Shown one piece after another: positions 8,821-18,525 of a stretch of 64,000 nt of DNA; positions within the stretch are counted from its first letter, which is position 1, and every line of letters begins with the position of its first letter. The position numbers were made by a program, and so were the translations under genes. The stretch comes from an uncultured Oscillospiraceae bacterium. Lineage in GTDB: Bacteria > Bacillota > Clostridia > Oscillospirales > Acutalibacteraceae. The notes under the pieces are model-generated. The model worked only from the letters and a program-made list of their open reading frames with translations. It did no database searches and was not told the DNA's origin. Location of the stretch: NCBI GenBank assembly GCA_900539855.1, contig UQDO01000003.1:1-64000 (forward strand). Direction: 5' to 3'.

Positions 8821-8914
8821 CCTTATCAAGAGCGGCTGAGGGAACTGGCCCTGCGAAGCCCGGCAACCTGTTTTTCAAGGTGCTAAATCCAGCGGTATAA
8901 ACCGGAAGATGAGG
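8821..8914 (+). ncRNA. SAM-I riboswitch (S-box)
   Basis: S-box core blocks are present: CTTATCAAGAGCGGCTGAGG, ACTGGCCC, GAAGCCCGGCAACC, AAGGTGCTAAATCC. The closing helix P1 pairs CCTTATC (8821-8827) with GATGAGG (8908-8914). CGGAAG (8903-8908), on the 3' side of the aptamer, is complementary to CTTCCG (8931-8936) in the terminator, giving an anti-terminator when SAM is absent. Confidence 0.97.
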
Positions 8915-8924
8915 CTTGTATTTT

Positions 8925-8957
8925 AACCTGCTTCCGTCGGAGGCAGGTTTGTTTTTT
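8925..8957 (+). terminator. terminator of the SAM riboswitch
   Basis: Stem AACCTGC-TCCG / CGGA-GCAGGTT (8925-8949) followed by a T run. It ends 13 nt before the metK start, so its SAM-dependent formation controls metK. Confidence 0.85.
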
Positions 8958-8969
8958 AAGGAGAACAGT

Positions 8970-10154
<1,185 letters not shown>

Positions 10155-10161
10155 TGCTTAT

Positions 10162-10197
10162 AAAAATACGGCGGAAAAATCTTCCGCCGTATTTTTA
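10162..10197 (+). terminator. metK terminator
   Basis: Near-perfect stem AAAAATACGGCGGAA / TTCCGCCGTATTTTT with a 5-6 nt loop and terminal T run. Confidence 0.85.
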
Positions 10198-10205
10198 ATT
10201 ATGTG

Positions 10206-10270
10206 GGTAAATTTTAGTTTAGCAACCGAAAAAATCGGTCAGTATTTCGGTTGCTAAACTAAAATTTATC
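10206..10270. repeat. AT-rich dispersed repeat, copy B (short, fully palindromic)
   Basis: A perfect 24-bp stem (10208-10231 with 10245-10268) and 13-nt loop. Its ends, TAAATTTTAGTTTA and the complement, match the termini of the repeats at 39.4 and 42.8 kb. A GGCAGGA hairpin (10293-10314) follows 24 nt later, as in the other copies. Located between the convergent metK and spoIIID genes. Confidence 0.8.
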
Positions 10271-10292
10271 TTTACATGGCATATAATGATAA

Positions 10293-10314
10293 TGGCAGGA
10301 GCTGAGTCCTGCCA
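10293..10314. repeat. GGCAGGA-type hairpin following repeat B
   Basis: TGGCAGGA / TCCTGCCA with a 6-nt loop. It may serve as terminator for spoIIID (minus strand). Confidence 0.6.
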
Positions 10315-10374
10315 TGCGCCGGTAAATATAATGTATTTACTTGATGAGCAGCTTTTTAAACAGCTGCAGAAATG

Positions 10375-10623
10375 CTACTCTCCCTTATATTTTCTTCTGG
10401 TCGCCATTCCGCCGCGGATATGGCGTTCTTTCTTGTTCTTTTGGAGCACTACATTTACCTGCTTCCAAAGCACCGGATCATTGCTTTTGAGACGTTCGGT
10501 AACGTCTTTATGTACCGTAGATTTGCTTATTTTGAACTGCTTGGCTGCGGCTCTTACGGTCGCATCGTTTTCAATAATATATTCACCAAGTATTATTGCG
10601 CGCTCATCAACTGTGTTCCTCAT
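10375..10623 (-). CDS. spoIIID: sporulation transcriptional regulator SpoIIID
   Basis: DNA-binding regulator active in the mother cell during sporulation, where it activates or represses sigma-E and sigma-K genes. The 82-aa product has the characteristic HTH ATVRAAAKQFKISKSTVHKDVTERL at about 19-43 and the C-terminal ERHIRGGMATRRKY tail, close to the Bacillus and Clostridium proteins. The ATG at 10623 is chosen because of the GGAG eight nt upstream and the family length; the frame stays open upstream. It shows the organism belongs to a sporulating lineage. Confidence 0.96.
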   Translation of the reverse strand: MRNTVDERAIILGEYIIENDATVRAAAKQFKISKSTVHKDVTERLKSNDPVLWKQVNVVLQKNKKERHIRGGMATRRKYKGE

Positions 10624-10674
10624 ACGATCAACTCCATCCGCATTGCTGTTTAAATATATGCCGTATAAATGTCG

Positions 10675-10704
10675 ATTATACTGCCGTATTGTAATGCTTT
10701 GCAA
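10675..10704 (-). promoter_or_regulatory. possible spoIIID promoter
   Basis: On the minus strand: TTGCAA (10699-10704), 18-nt spacer, TATAAT (10675-10680). It resembles a sigma-A promoter, although sigma-E control would be expected for this gene, so the assignment is tentative. Confidence 0.45.
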
Positions 10705-10861
10705 TAAAGCCAGGAGAAATTTCGTCTGCACCGTGTCTATGTGTTGTCGTCACTGCGCGCTATCGCCTTTGATTTTGCATTACGGATAATCATGTCGGCA
10801 AATGCTGATCGTATAGGTTTAGTTTCTCTACATTTTGGCTGCAAGATTAAATATTTATATT

Positions 10862-11371
10862 TCAGCGGTTGCTTTCCTCGTTACCGTTTTCTTTAAGCAG
10901 CTTTTCGAGCGCTGACTGTCTAGTGAGAACTGCATTGATCTTGTCGTACAGATCCTCGATCATGATCTCGGTTTTCAGGTTGACCTTATAGTCGTTTTCG
11001 GCTCTGCGGCGATCCTTTTCCTCCTGACGGTTCTGGCTCATCATAATAAGCGGTGCCTGAATGGCAGCAACGCAGGAGAGGACAAGATTAAGCAGAATAA
11101 ACGGATACGGATCAAATGCCTTTGACGCAAGCAGAACATTTACAACCATCCAGACAATAAGAATACCGGTGAAAGAAAAAATAAATGCCCAGCTGCCGGC
11201 AAATTTTGCAATGGTGTCCGCTGCTCTTTGTCCCAATGTGTATTTATCTTTTCCGCTTTCGGGGCTTACCGAAACCTTGCTGTCAGCCAGCAGATTCAGC
11301 ACTTCTTCATCGGTCATATCGTGACGGATGTCATTTAATACTTCTTTTAACAGCTTTCTGTTTTCTTTCAT
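10862..11371 (-). CDS. DUF1003 membrane protein
   Basis: A 169-aa cytoplasmic-membrane protein. Two membrane segments (about residues 58-80 and 90-112) carry the DUF1003 signature FDPYPFILLNLVLSCVAAIQ followed by APLIMMSQNRQEEKDR. The C-terminal 45 residues are charged and probably coiled coil. Molecular role unknown. Its ATG overlaps the stop of the upstream PucR-type regulator by four nt (ATGA), so translation is coupled and the regulator may control this operon. Confidence 0.92.
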   Translation of the reverse strand: MKENRKLLKEVLNDIRHDMTDEEVLNLLADSKVSVSPESGKDKYTLGQRAADTIAKFAGSWAFIFSFTGILIVWMVVNVLLASKAFDPYPFILLNLVLSCVAAIQAPLIMMSQNRQEEKDRRRAENDYKVNLKTEIMIEDLYDKINAVLTRQSALEKLLKENGNEESNR

Positions 11372-12612
11372 GATCTTTGTTCCTCTCTGTATTTATTTGC
11401 GGTATTCAGGAAAAAATCGGGACCGCTTTTTTCAAACAAAAGCAGTGAAACACCGAGCAGCAGGTCTGTATGTGAGGCGGAATCATCAAGAGGAATGGAA
11501 AAGTCATCCTCTATTCTGCGGATGCGGTAAAGTACAGTGTTGCGGTGGGTGAAAAGTGCGTCACATGTCTTTTTCAGCGAACGGCAGCAGGTCAGATAAT
11601 AATAAAGCGTTTCGCAATACTGCGTGTTCTTTTGCTTATCGTGCGCGGCAAGCGCGCGGAGCTCTTTTGCAATGAGGTCGCTGTGTCCTTCAAGACTTTT
11701 CAGCAGCAGCGGTGTGCGAAGCTGAGACACGGTACATACGCTTCCGCCGTGAAAGCGGCTGTCGGTCATAAGCTCAAGCGCTTCGCGTGCCGTGCGATAA
11801 AGTACAGGCAGTTCAAAGATATCGCTCAGCTCATCGGATATAACCATTTTCAGCCCGAATTCCTCTGCCAGTTCGGAAAAGCTTGCGGCGGTTTCCTTCC
11901 CGTGCAGGAAAAGAAATATATCTCCCCGATACATAAAGGAATGAGAGTGAGGGGATCTTTTGTCAAGTTTATCCTTTAAATGCTGCTTATCCGGGTGTTC
12001 GCTGTGACAGGCGGTCAGATCAATAAGGGCAAAGCCGGACGGATGAAGGTCCGCAAGGTATGTGCCGGATATCTGCAGCCGGAAATATGCTGCCGACGAA
12101 AAGCCGCCGTCCAGAAGGTGCATCAGGATGTCTTCTGCGGTTTCAAACGGTTTATCCTGCCTGTTGGCTTCGATAAATGCCTGCTTTGCTAAGATTTGTT
12201 CGACCCTGTCCCAGATATCCTGCGGAATTTTCTGGAGATGTCCATCCACATCTATACAAATAAGATAACCGAGCCGTACGCCCGAGCTGATCAGCGGAGC
12301 AAAGCGGCGGCGGAAGGCGCTGCCTTCAAGTTTTACATAGTCGGAGGAGTCGGACGACAATGCCTCGCTCCGGCTTATGATCGCGCCTGCTTCATATGTG
12401 ATCTCGCCACTGCAGACGGCATCCTGAAATAGCTGATCCGAAAACCCGAGCGGTCGATAATGCGCCGTCACATGAAATGTATCGTCAAGTACAAGGAGCG
12501 GGCATCGGAGCAGTGCTCCGGCATCTGCTGCGAGTGCTTTCAGATCATCCTGTACAAAAAACTCCGTCAAAAGCGCTTCAACGCCGCTGCTTTCCAAATT
12601 TATCTGATCCAT
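11368..12612 (-). CDS. PucR/CdaR-type transcriptional regulator
   Basis: A 414-aa regulator. The C-terminal about 60 residues form the PucR-type HTH: an LKKTCDALFTHRNTVLYRIRRIEDDF stretch near 360-385 followed by LLLGVSLLLF. The N-terminal half is a sensor region with a GAF-like appearance; the ligand is unknown (family members respond to purines, sugar diacids or amino acids). Start set at ATG 12612 by GGAGG six nt upstream; the frame is open further upstream. It is translationally coupled to the DUF1003 gene. No purine-catabolic genes are adjacent. Confidence 0.85.
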   Translation of the reverse strand: MDQINLESSGVEALLTEFFVQDDLKALAADAGALLRCPLLVLDDTFHVTAHYRPLGFSDQLFQDAVCSGEITYEAGAIISRSEALSSDSSDYVKLEGSAFRRRFAPLISSGVRLGYLICIDVDGHLQKIPQDIWDRVEQILAKQAFIEANRQDKPFETAEDILMHLLDGGFSSAAYFRLQISGTYLADLHPSGFALIDLTACHSEHPDKQHLKDKLDKRSPHSHSFMYRGDIFLFLHGKETAASFSELAEEFGLKMVISDELSDIFELPVLYRTAREALELMTDSRFHGGSVCTVSQLRTPLLLKSLEGHSDLIAKELRALAAHDKQKNTQYCETLYYYLTCCRSLKKTCDALFTHRNTVLYRIRRIEDDFSIPLDDSASHTDLLLGVSLLLFEKSGPDFFLNTANKYREEQRS

Positions 12613-12968
12613 AACCGACCTCCTTCCTGTTTGTGCTGATAGCACAATAACTTATATAATTATTATACTGCCAAAACGTTGAAATTTCAAGGGGAAAGGA
12701 CTAAAATAAGCTCAGAAAAAGAAAAAAGAGTGATGATAAGCAATGTGGTTGGTAAGTTGAATAAGGTCTTGAAAAACCGGATATCAGGCCCGGCGCAGTT
12801 CTGAAGCTTAGGTTGTGCGATCGGAACATGGGAGTGTTCAGGGTCTGACATTAAAAGCAATGGCTTTGATTTGCAAAGCCGTTGGAAAACAGTTTTAAAA
12901 AGCAATTTCCGGTGCGCTTTGCGCACCGTTGAAATTTGATCAGCGATCAAAAATTGGAGGTATGTTTT
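12613..12968. other. 356-nt spacer with two hairpins before hsp20
   Basis: No credible gene. Just upstream of hsp20 lie two hairpins: CGGTGCGC / GCGCACCG (12910-12928) and TTTGATC / GATCAAA (12935-12951), the second ending five nt before the GGAGG Shine-Dalgarno (12956-12960). No CIRCE element is seen. A long structured leader before a heat-shock gene could be a thermosensor, but the ribosome site is not inside a stem. Confidence 0.5.
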
Positions 12969-13403
12969 ATGTTACCCAGCATTTATGGTGAAAATATGTT
13001 TGATGATTTCTTTGGCACAGGCTTCTTTGGCAGTCGTGATCCGCTGTTCGGTAAGAACGGCAGGAACTTGATGAAGACAGATATCCGTGAGACAGACGAT
13101 GCAAAAAGCTATCGCTTTGCTGTTGATCTGCCGGGATTTGAAAAGGATGAGATCCATGTTGATGTCAACAACGGTTATCTGACCGTCAGTGCCGAGAAGG
13201 GTCTTGACAAGGACGAGGAGGACAAGAAGGGGCGTGTTATCCGCCAGGAGCGTTACGCAGGCGCCTGTTCGCGCAGCTTTTATGTCGGCGACGTAAAGCC
13301 TGAGGACATCAAGGCCAAGTACGAACACGGTGTTCTGACCGTTCTCGTTCCGAAGCATGATCCTAAAAAGTTGATTTCGAGCAGCAAGGTTACCATCGAG
13401 TAA
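12969..13403 (+). CDS. small heat shock protein, Hsp20/alpha-crystallin family
   Basis: ATP-independent holdase chaperone that binds unfolding proteins in the cytoplasm. 144 aa. The alpha-crystallin domain runs from about residue 38 (MKTDIRETDDAKSYRFAVDLPGF) to the GVLTVLVPK motif near 127, the conserved beta-strand end of the family. The start at ATG 12969 is fixed by GGAGG eight nt upstream. Monocistronic, ending at a strong terminator shared with the purine operon. Confidence 0.95.
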   Translation: MLPSIYGENMFDDFFGTGFFGSRDPLFGKNGRNLMKTDIRETDDAKSYRFAVDLPGFEKDEIHVDVNNGYLTVSAEKGLDKDEEDKKGRVIRQERYAGACSRSFYVGDVKPEDIKAKYEHGVLTVLVPKHDPKKLISSSKVTIE

Positions 13404-13463
13404 TTGTTCCTTGCTTCGGGCTTTTGCCGGCATCCGTGCCGGCGGAAGTTTCGTTTTTACCTA

Positions 13464-13500
13464 CAAAAGGCTTCGGCATTATGCCGAAGCCTTTTGTTGC
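13464..13500. terminator. bidirectional terminator between hsp20 and purL
   Basis: Stem CAAAAGGCTTCGGCAT / ATGCCGAAGCCTTTTG (13464-13496), symmetric with A and T runs at both sides, so it can stop both converging transcripts. Confidence 0.85.
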
Positions 13501-13546
13501 TTTGTCCAATTTGCCTGTAACAGTCTGCGTCGTTTGGAAAACGGCT

Positions 13547-16500
13547 TTATTTAAAGTATTTTACCGCCGAGCGGAACATTCCTATGTCATAATTTCCGGG
13601 GACATTTTTATAAAGATCGGAGGCGTACCTTTCCGAATGGCCCATTTTGCCGAACACTCTTCCGTCGGGTGAGGTAATTCCTTCGACCGCGCAGTACGAG
13701 CCGTTTGGATTGAAATGTATATCGTATGTGGCGTTCCCGTTTTGGTCGACATACTGTGTGGCTATCTGTCCGTTTTCGGCAAGGCGTTTTATAAGCTCTT
13801 CGCCTGCTATGAATCTGCCTTCTCCGTGGGAGATCGGCACGCTTACTATATTGCCTACGTTTGTGTCAGCCAGCCAGGGTGATTTGTTTGAGACTATCCG
13901 TGTTCTGACAATTTTAGACTGGTGGCGCAGAATGGTGTTGTAAGTGAGTGTAGGGCAGTTTTCGTCGGTATCGATGATCCTGCCGTAGGGAACCAGCCCC
14001 AGCTTTATGAGTGCCTGGAAGCCGTTGCATATGCCGCACATCAGACCGTCCCTGTTATCGAGCAGATCGGCTATCTGTTCCTTTATTGCGGCATTCCTCA
14101 TGAATGCGGTTATGAATTTTCCGCTGCCGTCCGGCTCGTCGCCACCGGAAAATCCGCCCGGGATAAACACTATTTGTGCCGATTTCAGAGCTTTCGCAAA
14201 CTGCTCGACGCTTCTTGCAACGTTTTCCGGCGTGCGGTTGTTGATAACAAACACATAGGGCTCGGCGCCTGCGTCGCGCATTGCCTTTGCGCTGTCGTAT
14301 TCGCAGTTTGTGCCGGGGAATACGGGTATCAGGACAGTAGGCTTTGCGGTCTTTATCGCCGGTGATACGCGGCTTTCCGTATTATATGAGAATGTTTTTA
14401 TGCTGCTTTCAGGGGTCTTTATATTGCATTTATAAACGCTTTCAAGCTTGTTTTCGTAAACACCGAGCAGCATGCTAAGGTCAAGCTTTTGCCCTCTCCA
14501 CGATATTTCGGGTGCATCGCATATTTCTCCGATAAGCATGGCGCCGTCCACAGGTTCAGCTGCTTCGACCAAAAATCCGCCGTAACAATAGCCGAAAAGG
14601 GTATCTGGCTCAAGACCGTCCGCATATCTGAAACCAAGCGAATTGCCGAAGCACATTTTCATGACCGCTTCCGCAATGCCGCCTATAGTCGGAGTGTAGC
14701 ACGAAACAGCCCTGCCGGAGCGCAAAAGCGACGTGACGCGTGAAAATACATCCAAAAGGGAAGCCGTATCTGGCAGACCGTCGCTGCCGTACCGCGGTGC
14801 CAACAGGTATACCTTATTGCCGGTGGTCTTGAATTCGTTGGACACGATGTTGCCGGTCTTTTCGGTCGTGACGGCAAAGGAGACGAGAGTGGGCGGAACA
14901 TCGATGTTTTCAAAGCTGCCGCTCATGGAGTCCTTACCGCCTATTGATGCTGTTTTAAGGTCGAGCTGCGCTCTCAGAGCGCCGAGCAGCGCCGCAAGCG
15001 GTTTGCCCCAGCGCTTTTCGTCTTTTCTGAGCCTCTCGAAATACTCCTGAAATGTAAGGTACACATCTTTGAATTCGGCTCCGGTCGCAACAAGCTTTGA
15101 GACCGATTCGACAACTGCCAGATAGGCGCCGTGATAAGGGCTTTTCTCGGTTATGAAGGGGTTATAGCCCCAAGCCATAAGCGAGCAGTCGTCGGTGTGC
15201 TTCTTTTCTACCGATATTTTCTGCACCATTGCCTGTATAGGGGTCAGCTGATTTTTTCCGCCGAACGGCATGAGCACCGTTCCTGCTCCTATGGTTGAGT
15301 CAAACTGCTCGGAAAGCCCTCTTTTCGAGCATATATTGAGGTCGCCTGCAAGGGTAATGTAGTTGTCGCAGAAGCTGCCGCTTATCTGCTTTTCAAACGG
15401 CTGCGGTTTTACCGCATGTGCGGTGATATGCTTTTCGGCTCCGTTTGAATTTAAGAATTCGCGGCTTATGTTTACTATTGTATTACCGTTCCATGTCATT
15501 ACAAGGCGAGGCTCCTCTTTTACCACTGCAACAGGTACGGCTTCAAGGTTTTCACTGTCGGCAAGCCGCAAAAAGCTATCCACATCGTTCTTTGATACTA
15601 CGACAGCCATTCTTTCCTGTGATTCGCTGATGGCAAGCTCGGTGCCGTCGAGTCCTTCGTATTTTTTCGGCACCGCGTCAAGGTCAATAAGCAAGCCGTC
15701 TGCAAGCTCGCCTATGGCGACCGAAACGCCGCCTGCACCGAAATCATTGCAGCGCTTGATCATGCGGCATGCGTCCGGGTTCCTGAACAGTCTCTGCAGC
15801 TTTCTTTCCTCCGGTGCATTGCCCTTCTGAACCTCGGCTCCGCAGGTCTTTAAAGAGTCGGCAGTATGTGATTTTGATGATCCGGTGGCTCCGCCGCAGC
15901 CGTCTCTGCCTGTGGCTCCGCCGAGAAGTATTACAACGTCTCCGGGCAAAGGCTTTTCGCGCCTTACGTTTGCTGCCGGTGCCGCCGCTATAACGGCGCC
16001 GATTTCCATGCGCTTTGCCGCGTATCCGTCGTGGTATATCTCGTCAACAATCCCGGTCGCAAGACCGATTTGGTTGCCGTATGAGGAATATCCGTCCGCC
16101 GCGGTGGTAACTATTTTTCTCTGCGGCAGCTTGCCCGGGATGGTTTCTGACACCTTTTTAAGCGGATCGGCAGCACCGGTGACACGCATTGCACCGTAAA
16201 CATACGATCTGCCCGAAAGGGGATCCCTTATAGCTCCGCCGATACAGGTTGCGGCACCGCCGAACGGCTCTATTTCGGTCGGGTGGTTGTGGGTCTCGTT
16301 TTTGAAAAGAAGCAGCCAATCCTCGTCATTGCCGTCAACGTTGACCTTTATTTTTACGGTGCAGGCGTTTATTTCCTCGGACTCATCAAGGTTGTCAAGG
16401 CAGCCTTTTGCCTTTAAATATCTGGCGGCTACGGTCGCGATATCCATAAGGCACACAGGTTTGTTTCTACCAAGCTCGTTTCTTATGCGGATGTAGTCGT

Positions 16501-17236
16501 TGTATGTATTCTGCAGCAGCCCGTCCTCAAATACCACGTCGTCGATGTTTGTCAGGAATGTGGTGTGGCGGCAGTGATCCGACCAGTATGTGTCTATCAT
16601 TCTTATTTCGGTTATGGTAGGGTCGCGGTGCTCCGACTCAAAATAGTTTTTGCAGAATTTTATATCGTCCTTATCCATCGCAAGGGCATATTTTTTGAGA
16701 AATTCGTCGAGTCCCTCGTCATCAAGGCGGCAGAATCCGTCAAGCGTTTCGACCGTCGTCGGTGTATCGTATTCGGCGGCAAGGGTATCAAAGGTGCCGA
16801 GGGCTGCTTCACGCGACTCAACCGGGTTTATGACATGTCTTTTTATTGCGTCCAGTTCGCTGCTGCTTAAATCGCCGTACAGCATATATACCTTTGCCGT
16901 TCTGATGAGCGGACGGTCGCCTTTTGATATAAGACCTATACACTGGGCGGCGGAATCGGCACGCTGGTCGAACTGACCGGGAAGATATTCAACTGCAAAA
17001 ACAGCGGCACCGTCATTTTCAAGAGATTCGTATGTATCGTCGAGCTGCGGCTCGGAAAAAACGGTCTTTACCGCGTAGCGGAAAAGCTCCTCTGTTATGT
17101 TTTCGGCATCGTAACGGTTGACGATGCGCAGTGCGGTTACGCTTTTTATCTGCAAAAGTGTATTTATATCTGAGAGCAGGGCAGCAGCCTCGGCTGCAAA
17201 TTTCTTTTTCTTTTCGGTAAATATACGGTATACCAT
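13547..17236 (-). CDS. purL: phosphoribosylformylglycinamidine synthase, single-chain (PurL+PurQ)
   Basis: Converts FGAR, glutamine and ATP to FGAM, the fourth step of purine synthesis. At 1229 aa it is the large single-chain type. The synthase part holds SDHCRHTTF (219-227) and the NETHNHPTEIEPFGGAATC motif. The glutaminase domain begins at about 967 (PVFPGTNCEYDSA), with nucleophile C1070 in CGICNGFQ and the H1200/E1202 pair in GHSERY. Separate purS and purQ are therefore not needed. It is the last gene of the purine operon, two nt after purD. Confidence 0.97.
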   Translation of the reverse strand: MVYRIFTEKKKKFAAEAAALLSDINTLLQIKSVTALRIVNRYDAENITEELFRYAVKTVFSEPQLDDTYESLENDGAAVFAVEYLPGQFDQRADSAAQCIGLISKGDRPLIRTAKVYMLYGDLSSSELDAIKRHVINPVESREAALGTFDTLAAEYDTPTTVETLDGFCRLDDEGLDEFLKKYALAMDKDDIKFCKNYFESEHRDPTITEIRMIDTYWSDHCRHTTFLTNIDDVVFEDGLLQNTYNDYIRIRNELGRNKPVCLMDIATVAARYLKAKGCLDNLDESEEINACTVKIKVNVDGNDEDWLLLFKNETHNHPTEIEPFGGAATCIGGAIRDPLSGRSYVYGAMRVTGAADPLKKVSETIPGKLPQRKIVTTAADGYSSYGNQIGLATGIVDEIYHDGYAAKRMEIGAVIAAAPAANVRREKPLPGDVVILLGGATGRDGCGGATGSSKSHTADSLKTCGAEVQKGNAPEERKLQRLFRNPDACRMIKRCNDFGAGGVSVAIGELADGLLIDLDAVPKKYEGLDGTELAISESQERMAVVVSKNDVDSFLRLADSENLEAVPVAVVKEEPRLVMTWNGNTIVNISREFLNSNGAEKHITAHAVKPQPFEKQISGSFCDNYITLAGDLNICSKRGLSEQFDSTIGAGTVLMPFGGKNQLTPIQAMVQKISVEKKHTDDCSLMAWGYNPFITEKSPYHGAYLAVVESVSKLVATGAEFKDVYLTFQEYFERLRKDEKRWGKPLAALLGALRAQLDLKTASIGGKDSMSGSFENIDVPPTLVSFAVTTEKTGNIVSNEFKTTGNKVYLLAPRYGSDGLPDTASLLDVFSRVTSLLRSGRAVSCYTPTIGGIAEAVMKMCFGNSLGFRYADGLEPDTLFGYCYGGFLVEAAEPVDGAMLIGEICDAPEISWRGQKLDLSMLLGVYENKLESVYKCNIKTPESSIKTFSYNTESRVSPAIKTAKPTVLIPVFPGTNCEYDSAKAMRDAGAEPYVFVINNRTPENVARSVEQFAKALKSAQIVFIPGGFSGGDEPDGSGKFITAFMRNAAIKEQIADLLDNRDGLMCGICNGFQALIKLGLVPYGRIIDTDENCPTLTYNTILRHQSKIVRTRIVSNKSPWLADTNVGNIVSVPISHGEGRFIAGEELIKRLAENGQIATQYVDQNGNATYDIHFNPNGSYCAVEGITSPDGRVFGKMGHSERYASDLYKNVPGNYDIGMFRSAVKYFK

Positions 17237-17237
17237 A

Positions 17238-18509
17238 TCAGCTTTCCTTTCCGGCTTCCAGCGCTTTTTTGCCTATGTCCTTACGGTAGAAGGCGTTTTT
17301 GAAGGATATCTTTTGTACCCTTTCGTATGCGGCGGCAATAGCCTGCTCAAGGCTCTCAGCCGTGGCGGTCACACCAAGCACCCTGCCGCCGGAGGTTATA
17401 AGCCTGCCGTTTTTCTGCTCGGCTCCGGCTACGAATACATGCTCTGCCGTGTCGGCATCCATGGTTATTTCAAAGCCCTTTTCGTATTTTACGGGGTAGC
17501 CGCCCGACGCCATTATAACGCAGGCTGCGGCGCCTTTCTTAAAGCAAACGTCGGCGCTTGCAAGTGTGCCGTTTGTAACGGCGCGCATTACCGTGAAAAG
17601 GTCGCTTTCAAGCAGCGGCAGCACGACCTGCGTTTCAGGGTCTCCGAACCGGCAGTTGTATTCTATGACCTTAGGACCTCCCGGCGTCAGCATAAGCCCG
17701 AAATAAAGGCAGCCTTTGAAGGTGCGTCCTTCGCTGTTCATGGCGTTTATTGTTGGCAGGAATATCTTTTCCATGCAAAGCTCTGCGATCCGGGGCGTGT
17801 AGAAGGGATTAGGCGCTATTGTGCCCATGCCGCCTGTGTTGAGACCCTTATCACCGTCCAAAGCACGCTTGTGATCCATGGATGAGACCATAGGAACTAC
17901 GGTTTTGCCGTCCGTAAAGGACAGCACCGAGACCTCGGGGCCGGTGAGAAACTCTTCGATTACTATTTTTTCGCCGCTGCTGCCAAAGACCTTGTCCTCC
18001 ATGATATTATGCACGGCACTTCTTGCGTCTTCGCGCGTTTTTGCAATGATAACACCCTTGCCGAGCGCCAGACCGTCCGCCTTTATAACAGTGGGCAGCG
18101 GTGCCGCTTCTATATATTCGAGAGCCTTCCCGGCATCGTCAAACACCTCATATTTTGCTGAAGGTATGCCGTATTTTTTCATGAGGTTTTTTGAAAAAAC
18201 CTTGCTGCCCTCGATTATCGCAGCCTTTTTGTCGGGACCGAAGCAGGGGATACCGGCAGATGTCAGCGCGTCCACCGCACCGAGACACAGCGGATCGTCC
18301 GGCGCCACAACGGCGTAATCGATTTTATTTTCGACGGCGAATTTCACCTGTGCCGCTATATCGGTTGCGCCTATGCCGACACAGGTCGCGTCGGCTGCAA
18401 TACCGCCGTTGCCCGGCAGGGCGTAAAGCTTGCTGATATCCTTACTTTGCTTAAGCTTTTTAATAATGGCGTGCTCGCGTCCGCCGCCGCCTATTACCAT
18501 TACCTTCAT
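17238..18509 (-). CDS. purD: phosphoribosylamine-glycine ligase
   Basis: GAR synthetase: joins glycine to phosphoribosylamine using ATP. 423 aa, normal for PurD. The N-terminus MKVMVIGGGGREHAI is the typical nucleotide-binding start, and the ATP-grasp region contains TVIKADGLALGKGV and the diagnostic GGMGTIAPNP motif, with VIEYNCRFGDPETQVVLP near residue 280. Lies between the AICARFT gene and purL, with gaps of 16 and one nt. Confidence 0.98.
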   Translation of the reverse strand: MKVMVIGGGGREHAIIKKLKQSKDISKLYALPGNGGIAADATCVGIGATDIAAQVKFAVENKIDYAVVAPDDPLCLGAVDALTSAGIPCFGPDKKAAIIEGSKVFSKNLMKKYGIPSAKYEVFDDAGKALEYIEAAPLPTVIKADGLALGKGVIIAKTREDARSAVHNIMEDKVFGSSGEKIVIEEFLTGPEVSVLSFTDGKTVVPMVSSMDHKRALDGDKGLNTGGMGTIAPNPFYTPRIAELCMEKIFLPTINAMNSEGRTFKGCLYFGLMLTPGGPKVIEYNCRFGDPETQVVLPLLESDLFTVMRAVTNGTLASADVCFKKGAAACVIMASGGYPVKYEKGFEITMDADTAEHVFVAGAEQKNGRLITSGGRVLGVTATAESLEQAIAAAYERVQKISFKNAFYRKDIGKKALEAGKES

Positions 18510-18525
18510 TGTTTTAAACTCCTTA

